This document shows, in pieces, positions 9,241-20,103 of a stretch of 64,000 nt of DNA. Position 1 is the first letter of the stretch. Each line of letters begins with the position of its first letter. The DNA is from Elmis aenea (lineage: Eukaryota > Arthropoda > Insecta > Coleoptera > Elmidae). The stretch covers positions 41,670,970 through 41,734,969 of the forward strand of contig OX393579.1 of NCBI GenBank assembly GCA_947652605.1. The letters run 5' to 3'. Both the position numbers and the translations under genes were made by a program. The notes beneath the pieces are model-generated. The model made no database searches and was not told the DNA's origin. It saw only the letters and a list, made by a program, of their open reading frames with translations.

Positions 9241-11896
9241 ACACTGCCTCGACAGAGCGCCAAGGGAAAATATCTGGAAGTTATTGAAACAAAGTAGAGT
9301 GGGAGAAGAACTATTAAACGCCATCAAGAGTTTATACAGGGAGTCTCCGTTATCACCGCAAATATTTTAAGTAGTGATAAAGGACCTTTTTCTAAGAAAA
9401 AATTTCAAGTACAATTTTTTTCTAAAATCAAATGCTAAGCAGATATCAACACTTACTTGATTTTTTTACACTTCTGCATTTAAAAGGCTCTGTCGCCAAA
9501 AATATTAATTTTATCGTAGAATACCTTTAATAGAGCATAACATTCTCTACAAAATTAATAATGACTATTTTTTGTCTACAGGCAATGGTTTACAAGTTAT
9601 AAGGCAGTTTGTTCAAAAAAAATGTGAAAAATTTAAAAACTAAATGCTTCTTTGACTTTGCAACCGCTGTATCTTTAAAACGAAAGGTTGTACAAAAAAA
9701 GCCGACGGCCCATTCCGGATAGAAAATTTTATGGGCTACAACTTTATTCGAGTGAAAGTTTCGGAAAATCAAACCGATTTTTCGGAAAAGCTGAAAATAA
9801 GGAACATAGTGTAAAAAAAATCCGAGAAATAATGTTTTGTATTTAAAAATGCTTTTAAAGAGAGTGCGATTATAAACTGAAAAGGATGGAGGTCATTTTG
9901 AACACTTATTGAAGCAATTTTGTGGTTACATGTTAATTTTATTGTGTTAAGATGGATTTGCATTGTTTTGCATTTTATGTTTTTTTTTACCTATTTTACT
10001 ATATAAACATTTCTATGATATATTTGGTTTCATTGAACAACATATTTACCAAAGTTGTAGTCCTATAAGCCTTATCCGCAATAGGCATCCGTTTTGCTCT
10101 ACGACGTTTCGTTAAAAAGATGCGGCGTTTTTAAAAATTTACATAATTTATTTATATGCAATTTTACAATTTTTTGCTAAATTCGTTAGCTCCTTAAAAA
10201 AATGATAAGGGGTGGTTGTCTGAAGAATTACAAACTTCATCAAAAGCTTTGAAACTGATGAGATACATAATTTTATGAATGGTGCCGATGCTATGTCATT
10301 TTTAAATAGAAAATATAATTATTCTCCGTTTTTTTTTTCGAAAATGATAAAATGCAAAACAATGCAAATCCATCTTAACTCAATAAAATTAACATGTAAC
10401 CACAAAATTACTTCAATAAGTGTTCAAAATGACCTCCATCATTTTCAATTACATAATCGCACTCTCGTTAACAGCATTTTTAAATACAAAACAATATTTC
10501 TAGGATATTTCTTTTGCACTCTTTTCCTTATTTTCGACTTTTCCGAAAAATCGGTTTTATTTTCCAAAAAGTTCACTAGACCAAAGTTGTAGCCTATAAA
10601 ATTTGCTATGCGGAATGGGTCGTTCGTTTTTTTGTACAACCTTTCGTTTTAAAGATACAGCGGTTGCAAAGTCAAAGAAACAATTAAAGTTTTTAAATTT
10701 TTCACATTTTTTTGTACAAACTACCTTATAACTTTTAAACCATTCCCTGTTGACAAAAAATAATAATAATAATCAATTTTGTAGAGAATTTCATGCTCTA
10801 TTAAAAATCTGCTAGGTATTTTACGATAAAATTGATATTTTCGGCGACAGAGCTTTTTAAATGCTGAAGTGTAAAAAATTGAAGTTCCTACGTGTTGATA
10901 TCTGCTTAGCATTTGATTTAAAAAAAAATTGTACTTGAAATTCTTTCTTAGAAAAAGGTTCTCTATCACCACTTAAAATATTTGCGGTGATAACGGGGAC
11001 ACCCTGTATAAGACTAGTAGAAATTATGTGCGAATTCATAACAGCAGCTCCCAGGAGTAAGACAAGGAGGAACCAATATCCTTAACAGAATTAGCCTTTA
11101 CAGATGATGTGGTGCTATTAGCTAAAAGCGAAAAGGACTTGAAATTCAATCTAGACATATGGGCAGATACAGTAAGTAAAAATAATATGAATAATTATAT
11201 AACAAACGCAAAGGCTAGGGTTATATATGAACCAGTTACAATTATGCTAGACCAAAAAAGATAGAGCAGGTAGCAAATTTTAAATATTTAGGGACAATAA
11301 TTGCAGCAAATGGTAAATTGGAGGAAGATCTGAATAACAGAATAGCAGCAACGACGAAATTTTACTACGCCACTAATAAATGTTTGATAAGTAAGAAGGA
11401 GATATATCAAAAGAAACGAAGTTGCGAGTTTTCAATGCAGTGTACGTATCCATTCTCACGTACAGTTCAGAAACTTGGACACTAACTGAAAAACAAAAAC
11501 AAAGAATACAGGTACAGGAAATGAGATTTCTGAGAAGAATAGAGTGATGTAGACTGATCGATGAAATCAGTAACAAAAAAATTCGAAATAACCTAGGAGT
11601 AACAGATATTAAGAAAAAGATAAAGACGATGGTTTGGACATCTACTATGGATGCCAGAAAGTAGATACGCGAAAATAGGATGGAAAATGAATATGGAGGG
11701 AAAAAGAAATAGAGGAAGACCAAGAATAAAATGGGAAAAAGAAGTAAGGAAGAGACTAGAAGACAAAGGAGTCAGCTGGAAAGATGTGCCACAGTTAGCT
11801 AACCATAGGAAGGAGTGGAGAAACATAATACAGAAATAGCAAAGCATACCTCGACACAGACAGGTACAAGAGGAACCAATTAAGAAGAAGAAGAAC
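9241..11896 (+). pseudogene. RTE-like LINE reverse transcriptase and 3' end, split by a palindromic insertion
   Basis: Before the insertion (to 9336) the frame reads DRAPRENIWKLL and NAIKSL. After it (from 11009) come LAFTDDVVLLAKSEKDL (the FADD-like catalytic motif), a YLGTIIAANGKLEEDLNN segment, a SSETWT segment, and a terminal GRPRIKWEKEVRKRLEDKG block. The element ends in a (GAA)n tail at 11883-11895. It is 5'-truncated and has several stops and frameshifts. Removing 9337-11006 with one TA restores NAIKSLYKTS in frame. The same family recurs at 54963-58245, also with a GAA-rich tail. Confidence 0.85.
9337..11006. mobile_element. Long-armed CAGGG palindromic element (TA target), 1.67 kb
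   Basis: It opens CAGGGAGTCTCCGTTATCAC and closes with the complement ending CACCCTG, flanked by TA. The arms are about 650 bp each (9337 to about 9985, and about 10345-11006) and nearly complementary. The spacer of roughly 360 bp contains a further, more degraded copy of arm sequence (the AAAGTTGTAG...CCTATA block). There is no transposase ORF. The TA target and CAGGGTG-type tips suggest mobilisation by a Tc1/mariner-type enzyme; that is inference. Confidence 0.88.
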
Positions 11897-13584
11897 TATA
11901 CACAGTGTGTTCAGCTTCAGCGATGAGTCATGGTAAATATTGTTGCATATATCTGTATTTGAAATAATGTGCTGGAGCTCGGTCCTAATCGCGCTAGCTG
12001 GGAGTAAAATTATTTTCAGAAAAAAGTTTGAGCTGTTTCTATATATTTTCTCGTTTATTGTTATTAAAAAATATCAACCTGTAAAATTTGATTCTTAAGT
12101 TCTTATTCGCATGGCGTGGTTAACAATCACGTTGTCTACTTAATTTAAAAGATGCGTTAGTAAACTTTTTTGTGTGCCGATTCCGTTGAAAGGATCTAAA
12201 TGAAATGTTATAGTTGTGTATATAGGTTCCGAGAGCAAAGACTGGGTAGTGGCTCCTATAACTTTTTTATAAATTGTAACTTTTTATATTAAATAATAGG
12301 CTTCTCAGCAATTTTAGAGATTTTTTATACTATTTGAACTAAATTGTACCAATGAACAACACTAATTTATTTCTGGGAATCGAACACCAATGTCGTCTTA
12401 TCCTAGTAATAAAAGTGAACTGCTGACCGCACAGACAGTAGACTCTATCACGTATACTTTTTATTACTATAGTGTTAAGTTGTTAACAGTTACAACAACG
12501 GAAACTTTAGTGTAACTATTGTCTGAGATTCCCGAGCATGTCCCAGGGGCGTCAGCGTCGAGAGAGCCCTGCGAGTGGCGGTCCAAAGGGACGTTCCCGA
12601 ACAGGGACTGTTGTGAAGCAAATAAAATATACGTTTGTGTATGTTTATCACAATTAAAATTTTTAATTTTATTTAAAAAAAGCAGCTGTATGTAAGTAGA
12701 AATATACATAGTGCTTGAAGAGTACTAACCATAACCACAGTAAAAAGGCAGTAAAGTGCAATTTTGTAATTTTTTTAAGAATTTAAACACTATTGAAACA
12801 AATAAATGTTTTCATTTTACAGTGCGTAAAATCTATAGCTTTTTTCCCAAAAATTGTTTAGTACCATAAAGTAGAACCGATTTATTGACGATTAAAAATA
12901 AATGCCTGTTTTGATTTTTGTTTATTACCTAGCGTGCCATGGAAGTTTTTTAAAACATTAAAGTATCACTGAATAGGTCTAAGAAAGAAAACAATTTGTA
13001 TAATTTAAACTTCTTTGTAGCTCTTACCGTTTACAATATCCCAATAGTGGCCCTTATATGTGGACCACCCTGTATATCTATTTTGATAAGCCGCAGATAT
13101 GATTTTTAATATCATTACGGATTTCAATCTCCATAATATCTAATTCAAATTTCTGAATAAGTCACTAAACGGCGATGAATAATAGGCAAAGCAATACCAA
13201 CAAACACGCGGTCTTAGTGAGAGCTAAGAGGTATAAAATACATTCATATAATAATAATAATAATAAGAAGAAATCTTTATTTAGCTTTTAGCTAATTTTA
13301 CATTATCTTAATGCTGCTTATATTTATTTGTACATATTTTCTTAACTATTAAATCTTAACATTATTTTTCACATATTCGAAACGACTGTTAGTATGATTA
13401 TTTTAATTTCGCCTTACATTTGTTTTAATATCACTGTTTAAAGAGTGGCATAATAGACAAGCAAGGGTCGAAATAAAACAATTGAAGTCGGTTATTGTTT
13501 TTTCCATAGCAACCTTGATTTTTATCTTAAGATTTTGCATTTTTTAAGGTTATTTCGTTTATTTTTGAAAATAGACATATAAAA
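11897..13584. other. Mostly unassigned sequence with scattered relics
   Basis: Contains a lone CACCCTGTATA end at about 13058-13068, a tRNA-like box B at about 12371-12383 (minus strand), and an ATAATAATAATAATAATAAG microsatellite at about 13248-13268. The microsatellite resembles the 3' tail of a LINE on the minus strand. None of these could be extended into a bounded element. Confidence 0.4.
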
Positions 13585-13592
13585 CATTATAC

Positions 13593-13850
13593 CAGTGGTT
13601 TCCAACCTTTTTGTACCTCCGCCCCCTTTTTTCATAAAAAAAATTTTTGCGCCCCCCTCACTTTTCGCAACAGTCTAATTTCAAAATAATTATTTAATGC
13701 GCTACAAAACAATATTCCATATTTTGTAAAAATAGGGCTTTTTTTGTTTGTTTGTATTCAAAAATGATATTTTGGTAACAGCTACGTGCCCCCCTTGCAA
13801 TAGTCTCGCGCCCCCCTAGGGGGGCGCGCCCCACAGGTTGGAAACCACTG
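13593..13850. mobile_element. Small non-autonomous hAT (CAGTGGTTTCCAACCT ends)
   Basis: Perfect 16-bp terminal repeat CAGTGGTTTCCAACCT, flanked by CATTATAC (13585-13592) and CATTATAT (13851-13858), a 7/8 match of an 8-bp duplication. The interior has G/C homopolymer runs next to the ends (CGCCCCCCT, AGGGGGGCGCG). The CAGTGGTT(T/C)(T/C)CAACCT end is widespread among animal hAT MITEs. Confidence 0.9.
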
Positions 13851-14241
13851 CATTATATCATTGTAAAGAGAAAAAAACAATATTTAAATCTAGGTCATCA
13901 CCTACTACGACTGCTATTTAAAAAAAAAGTTGTCTCGCACGGTAATTTATAAATAAAAATCTTACTATCGCTATCTTATAGCAAACAAAATCTACAAAAC
14001 ATTTTTCCTTCGGCGTTTTTGTATATTCGCAATAATAGCCGAGATATTTAAGTTTAAAAATTTTGATCGATTTCGGTTTTTTAGTTATATCACGCAAGCC
14101 ATGGAATATTTAAACAAAAATACACTCCTAAATAGCTAACTTTTGTCTCATTTAACAACGTTGTATTTTCATTATTTACGGAGATGGCAATAGTGTCCCA
14201 CCCAGTATATATTTCATAAGCGAAAAAAATTTTCTTTAATG

Positions 14242-14612
14242 TAAAGTCATTGCCATTTAGGGTTTTTATTTAAAAAATATATAAGTTTACGTCATATCTC
14301 AAAAGTTAAGCTCGCTAAAAAAAATTAATTCAGTTTTCAAATTAAGCATAAAAATTTGAATAAAAAAGGTCAGTAACATTTTGTTTTGTATTTTAATAAA
14401 TAAAGAAGTTAAAAGAAATGTTCAAAAATGATGAAATTTAATTTTGCTCATATAGGTAGTGCCAAAATGCAAAGCGATATAAAAAATCTGATTGCATACG
14501 CGTTCTTTTCTTAAAAAATAAACCAAAGAGTCGCATATCAGATTTTTGATAACTCTTGCGGTAACCGAGATAACCTGTAAAACACTCGAATTTGGTCCAC
14601 TCTGCACAGGGT
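14242..14612. repeat. Arm of a CAGGGTGGTCC-type element (partial)
   Basis: This stretch is related along its length to 46500-46781 (for example TATCTCAAAA.TTAAG and the GTAACATTT block) and ends AATTTGGTCCACTCTGCA, a degenerate form of the AATTTGGACCACCCTGTA end seen at 29105-29120. The partner arm was not found, so this is a remnant. Confidence 0.5.
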
Positions 14613-15429
14613 CCCCCCAATTTGAGGCTGTGAAGGTTGGTCAAGCGGTGTTTTGGGAGTTGGTTAATTTTCTTAACAAGATGTTCCCTGTTATTAGTGC
14701 AATTAATATAAAACCACTTGCAATGCAACCAGTTCCCTCAATTTAGAAATATACGAATTATAAGCTAAAATACGTGTTTACATTCAAAAGCTAGAGTATA
14801 AGCGAAGAAGAATACAATAATCTAAACTAGTAAACTAAAACTGCCACGCTAGGTGTAATTAATACGTGAGCAGGGCGGCGGCAACTTCTGCGGGATAAGT
14901 GATGATCACAAGGTTCAACATGGAGATCTTGCTCATCTTGCAAGTTACGAAGTCGGTTAAAGTGGTACAAACTTGCATAGTTTGAAACAGAATATTATTC
15001 TTTAATGAACATTATTGTCCTTAATCTTATTCTCACGTCTCTCTACCGTTGTATGAGGCTATATTGGTGTCGAAGCGTCAACCTTAAAGTCGGTTTCGTC
15101 ACATCGCGATATATTCTTAGTTTTTCACGCAAATTTATAGTACAATTTTCGGTATCTGTGAGGTAAAGAAACATTAGTGAACTCATTGGTTTGTGGAAAT
15201 ATTAGACGCTTTCTATTTAGGTTACAGTTAAAAATATTTAACTATAAATATTACATGTAGATTGCTACGCGCTTGTAAAGTGCCGACTTAGCTAGAAAAT
15301 GACATCACCCAATTACAGTGCGGCAACAACAAGTGATCACCGCACAGTACGTTAATATTAGTTGAACAATTGTATATTTATTTAGAGTTTAAAAAAAAAA
15401 TTCATCGACAAATTATTATTATAGAGCTA
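14613..15429. other. No recognised feature
   Basis: No coding region or bounded repeat is visible. Confidence 0.45.
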
Positions 15430-16866
15430 GTGCTTGTAGTAAGGACAAAGGGAAGAGAGTGAAGAAGGATAAAAAAAAAGAAGAAGGAGAGATATATTCA
15501 GAACAAGTGCGTTATTAATAAGATTACCAGATCAAGTGATAGCAAAAACAAAAAAGCAAACCACCAGTACAATTAATTATTTATTATGCAAAAAATGTGC
15601 CACTAAAAAAAAAGCATGGAGGAACTTACGAAAGGATCAACGAATTTGTGGCAGAACTTAAAATCATATGGAAAAAATACAAAACCTTTGGGAAGGAATT
15701 GATCCAAATAAAAAGAGGAAACAAAGAGTTTATAAAAAAGATAAATAGTTTAAAAAACAGATTAGAACAAGCCAAAAGAAAAGAAATGGGCGCACTCGAA
15801 CTGCAGCCATTTTAATGGCTTGTACTCAAGTACCACTCGAACTGCGGCCAGTACTTAAGCATGAGAGTTAAGCCGATACACGAACTGCAGACATTATTTA
15901 ATTATACCTTTCCTGGAATTTCATATTCAGGTAAGCGGTTAGAAATGGTTAGACTATTCCTAAATATCCACTACTTAAATTGAATGAAATAAAAAAAATA
16001 TATATATTTTATTTATCAATAATATGTACAAGTACATAGTAATTACTTAATAGGAGTAAGTATAAAATTTCTACAGTCGGAAAATAAAACTACAACATTT
16101 AACAAAATCTACTCGAGAAATCAAATTGTCTTTGTATGGTTCAACTTTTTTTCTAAATACATTTGGCGATTCCAAATATTTCTTCGTGGAGTTTGATTGA
16201 TACAATGAACACTGTTAATCTTATTATAAGAATCTGTCTGAATGTTTATTAAAGTATGCACAAATACGTGAATATTGAGATATGGTGACTGCTAATATGA
16301 ATTGAATTTACTATGAAAAGATTCACATGTGTTTGTAGTTCTCATAGTACATAATTTTAGGATTGATTCTTGGAACATTAAATTAGGATCTACCCATATA
16401 ATCAAGGGTTAGAAAATATTTGTACGCAGTTCGAGTGTAGGATTGATTAAGGCGTGGTCATAAAAGTTGGCAATGATGGGATTAGGATGGCTGCAGTTCG
16501 TGTGCACCGAAAGAAATATACCATTGTTTTTAAGGTTGTCTAAGTTAACAAAAAAAAAAAAGACTTCCTAGAAAAAGATGTATGACTCAAGCTAAAAATT
16601 GAACAAATGTATGAGATCAAACAAAGATACGGGAATAACATGACATAGCAACTGGGAGAATAAACTAGAAGAATGTAGTGAAGATAATGCGGAATAACAA
16701 TAGACTAAAAGGAAAAAACGTCTACATCATAGACCTTACAGCAAAAGAAAGGAATACAACAGAATCAGAGTAATAGAAAAAAAGATAGGCCAAAAAGTGA
16801 AAGTGACCAAAAATTAATGACGGATGATAATATCTGGTTGTGGAATGAAAAATGGAAGATCTAGAT
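15430..16866 (+). pseudogene. Coiled-coil ORF1-like LINE relic, split by a MULE-like element
   Basis: The left part includes a 72-codon open stretch (15597-15815) rich in Lys, Glu, Leu and Ile with heptad-like spacing (EFIKKINSLKNRLEQAKRKE). After the 720-bp insertion, lysine-rich relic sequence continues (LKIEQMYEIKQRYGNN and a later KKIGQKVKV). Such basic coiled coils upstream of an endonuclease-RT are typical of ORF1 in RTE-like LINEs, but no diagnostic motif is present, so the assignment is tentative. The hAT at 16867 inserts at its right edge. Confidence 0.4.
15789..16508. mobile_element. MULE-like MITE with 9-bp duplication and CGAACTGC repeats
   Basis: Ends GCACTCGAACTGCAGCC (left) and GCACACGAACTGCAGCC (right, other strand). 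It is flanked by AAAAGAAAT (15780-15788) and GAAAGAAAT (16509-16517), 8/9 identical. A 9-bp target and a G-rich start suggest Mutator-like elements. CGAACTGC occurs three times on the left (15798, about 15839, 15881) and twice inverted on the right (16426, 16493). It has no ORF. Confidence 0.65.
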
Positions 16867-18309
16867 CAGAGGTTCCCAATCTTTTTAAGATATTGTACCG
16901 GTTTGTAGTAGACAATATGGTGGCGTACCAGTAAGTAAATATTTTTGGAAAAACGAGCCCAAAAAAATTTTCCTGAATTCTCAAGTGATGACTTTTTTTG
17001 TCGCTTGTCTCTCTAAAATATTTTGTCGAGCAAAAAAAAGGACTAGTCCTACAATAAAACTTTCCTAAATTCCCAACTGATGACTTTTTTTAGGTAAATA
17101 TTTTGGAAACAGAATGCAATGCTTTATGTACAGTTGTAATAAAAACAATTTAATTCGCAAATACTTTTATTACACTAAATATAAATGCATTTGTATCATA
17201 TACAGGGTGTTTCTTAAATATTGCGAAAAAATGCAGGTGGTGATTCCGTATCGAAAATTAAGGGGGTTCTTTCATGTAATTTTTTTTCCTTAGTAGACGT
17301 CTCCTTTCTGTGTTACACCCCTCTTTATTTTATTTCTCAAATTTGGATAAATGTAGAAGAATGATATTTGGTATTTGTTTTATACTTAGTAAAAGGTTTC
17401 CCATAGTAATATTTTCGATCATCTGCCACTTTCACCGGGGGCTGAAAAGTGCGACCCCTGTTGTTTTTTTTGTCAGACTTTTTTGGTGGGTTACAATTTT
17501 GCAATTTTAGGTAGGTTTTACGAGAACAACTAAAGAACAGAAAACGTTTCTAAATAAATCAGTCTTCCAAAAAAAAAAAAAAATTAATTGCAAAATTTCA
17601 ACCCATCAAAAAGTTCTGATAAAAAAACCAACAGGGGTCGCACTTTTCAGCCCCCTGAGAAGGTGGAAGATATTTAAAAGTATTACTATGGTAAACCTTT
17701 TGATAAGTATAAAATATCTACTAAATATAATTTTCCTACATTTGTTCAAATTTGAGAAATAAAATAAAAACCCAATTTTACGCTCCCCTCTAGGGGGGTG
17801 TAACTCAAAAAGGAGACATCTAAGGAAAAAAATTTATATAAAAGACCCCCCTTCATTTTTGGATAAGGAACCACCAGCTGAATTTTCTCGCAATATTTAA
17901 GAAACACCCTGTATAGATATAATAATAATTCTAATTGTTGTAATTAATGTGAGGGTTGCGCCTGTTTACTATTTATCGGTGTAGAAATATCTAGTTCAAT
18001 TTTGGTCAGTTTAAGGCGAACATCAGACTCAATATTAAGCAATGATTGGTTATTTTATTTTTGGTCTGAAATTAGCTTGCATCAAACATTTTCGATCACC
18101 CGACATAAACCGATAATTATTTTAAATGTACCTATGTGTCTACAAATCTGTCACTATCTTCTACTTCTTTTACACACATGTGTTACGTGATAACAAAGAT
18201 GCTATAAATATTTTTTTTTAAAATAATTATTTCATTTGCTTATCGCGTACCGGTAGCTTGACATTCGCGTACCCGAACCGGTACGCGTACCACAGATTGG
18301 GAACGCCTG
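16867..18309. mobile_element. Non-autonomous hAT with nested palindrome
   Basis: Ends CAGAGGTTCCCAATCT and, on the other strand, CAGGCGTTCCCAATCT. Flanked by a perfect 8-bp duplication ATCTAGAT at 16859-16866 and 18310-18317. Its own sequence is short and has GTACCGGT-type dyads near both ends. Half of its length is the TA-flanked element at 17203-17911. No transposase coding survives. Confidence 0.92.
17203..17911. mobile_element. CAGGGTGTTTCTTAAATATT palindromic element (TA target)
   Basis: The two arms are nearly complementary over about 330 bp each, flanked by TATA on the left and right. Arm landmarks include GGGGTCGCACTTTTCAGCCCC. A diverged relative lacking its left tip occurs at about 32836-34186 and is itself interrupted by a hAT. 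It sits inside the hAT 16867-18309, so it is the younger insertion. Confidence 0.9.
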
Positions 18310-18317
18310 ATCTAGAT

Positions 18318-19957
18318 AAAAAAATATAGAGCCTGGAGCATCGCCAATGAAAATTTGCCATAGCTTTCTTACTTTGGAAATTATATGTAAAGACATCGTA
18401 ACAAATCTGTTTGTTTTTTAATGTTATGTATTTTCAAAAATGTTGTAAATATTGATAAATCAAATACCTATTTTTTCTTCAAGCAATGATGTAGAAGTTT
18501 ACATAATTTAAAATTTCAATTTTATCCTTTATTTTAAAAAATGTGTGGAAATAAATTAATTGGTGTTTATTGTGCCAGCCATATGCTATTATTGTATTAG
18601 TATTTGTGTAAGTTGATATCGAAGTTATAAGAGTAAACAAAAATTATACTGTCCTTAAAACCACTTAAAATAGGTGGAATAAGTCTCTTTTTTTAACGAA
18701 GGCATTCGACTTGGTTTGGTATAGATTTTTTTCCCAGTTGCTCTATTTGTTCTTTATTTTGGAAAAAAAAAATGTCACCATGATTATCATGTACTTTTAA
18801 TCTTTTGAATCTACACGATTGTGTTTTGAGTGTAAACAAAAAGATTTAAATAAACACGTAAATAAGACTCAGAGCATAACCATTTTATTTAAACGAAAAA
18901 GTTCATCTTGGTTGGTAGAATAGTTTATTCTGAAATGCGTATTTACATGGTATTCTCTGCACTCGTAAATAAGGAAATTTGACTCGCTGGTAAATATTTA
19001 ATTGTGCTTATCAAAGTAACTTAATTACTATCAGTAGAGTTATATAGCCAATCGTAAAAGCAGATTAGTGTTTAGCTAGAACACGCTATTACATGTAAAC
19101 AAATATACTAGCAGTAAATTAGCACTACACCGTCTCAAACATAGTGACGAAATTGTATTTAAGTTGTATGGATAATCCGCAACTATTCATTCTGTCTGGT
19201 ACCTCACCGAATGAACGATTCACGTAAATATGCACAAAGTATGTATAGTGCATAATTAACTGATACATTAGTGAAGATTTCACAAGTTCTTGTGAAGTTA
19301 CCTCCTCCATTTTAAATTACCTATAACTAAATAAATGAATTGGTACAAACGAAATGTTGTATAGTCAAATCTGGCACACAAAGAGTTGTATGTAACACAT
19401 GTTTGTCTTGCTTTTTTTTTTAAATTAAGCTTGGACACCTGTAAATAAGTTTTTTAGAAATAAAATACTTAATTAATGAATACAAGTAAGTATTAGTTTA
19501 TTAGTTACGATATAAAATTCTGCTCTGGTATTCTCACATAAGTTTACATTACTTATCTGCGCTGTTCCTACCCAATATTAGATTAAATAAATTCACAAAT
19601 TAAGTTTTTAATTGCTTTCATAACTGATAATTCGTAATAGGTGCCAAATGTTTGTTTATATTATTTCTGTTATTAGCTATTCCGTAGCCTCTTCGGGGCT
19701 TCTTCACCGCTAGACCCTGCCTTGCGGGTGGAATTTTCTTTGAGCGTAAATTTTTCTCTCCCCAAAAAAATATCTTTCGTTTGGTGCAAGTCCTATGTCC
19801 CTATAAGTCGCTCATATTATAACTAAGCCGGTCATATTCTTTGGAGGTAAGCAACGGTTTGGCTCAAATTTTTATTTACAATACTCGTTATTGTTTTTCA
19901 AAATGATATAAATCGATATTCGTACTACTCGCGCTCGTACCCAACGGGACCTAAATA
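18318..19957. other. AT-rich stretch with no recognised feature
   Basis: No ORF, RNA gene or bounded repeat can be supported. Confidence 0.5.
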
Positions 19958-20103
19958 TATCTCACTTGAAATAAGTGAGCTTCAGTTTTCTCCAAAATAC
20001 AGTGCCGTTTCTGAGTACCTGGCCGCCCGCGTGCTAACGTACGTTCGCCGCCCCGGTAAACAAAAAAAAAATTGAAATAAAAAAATATGTATTTAACAAC
20101 ATA

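Noticed and set aside
12365..12440. tRNA-like signal on the minus strand (GTTCGATTCCCAG with a weak upstream A box)
   Set aside because: The B box is plausible, but the A box is poor, no cloverleaf can be drawn and no flanking duplication is seen; at most an old SINE relic.
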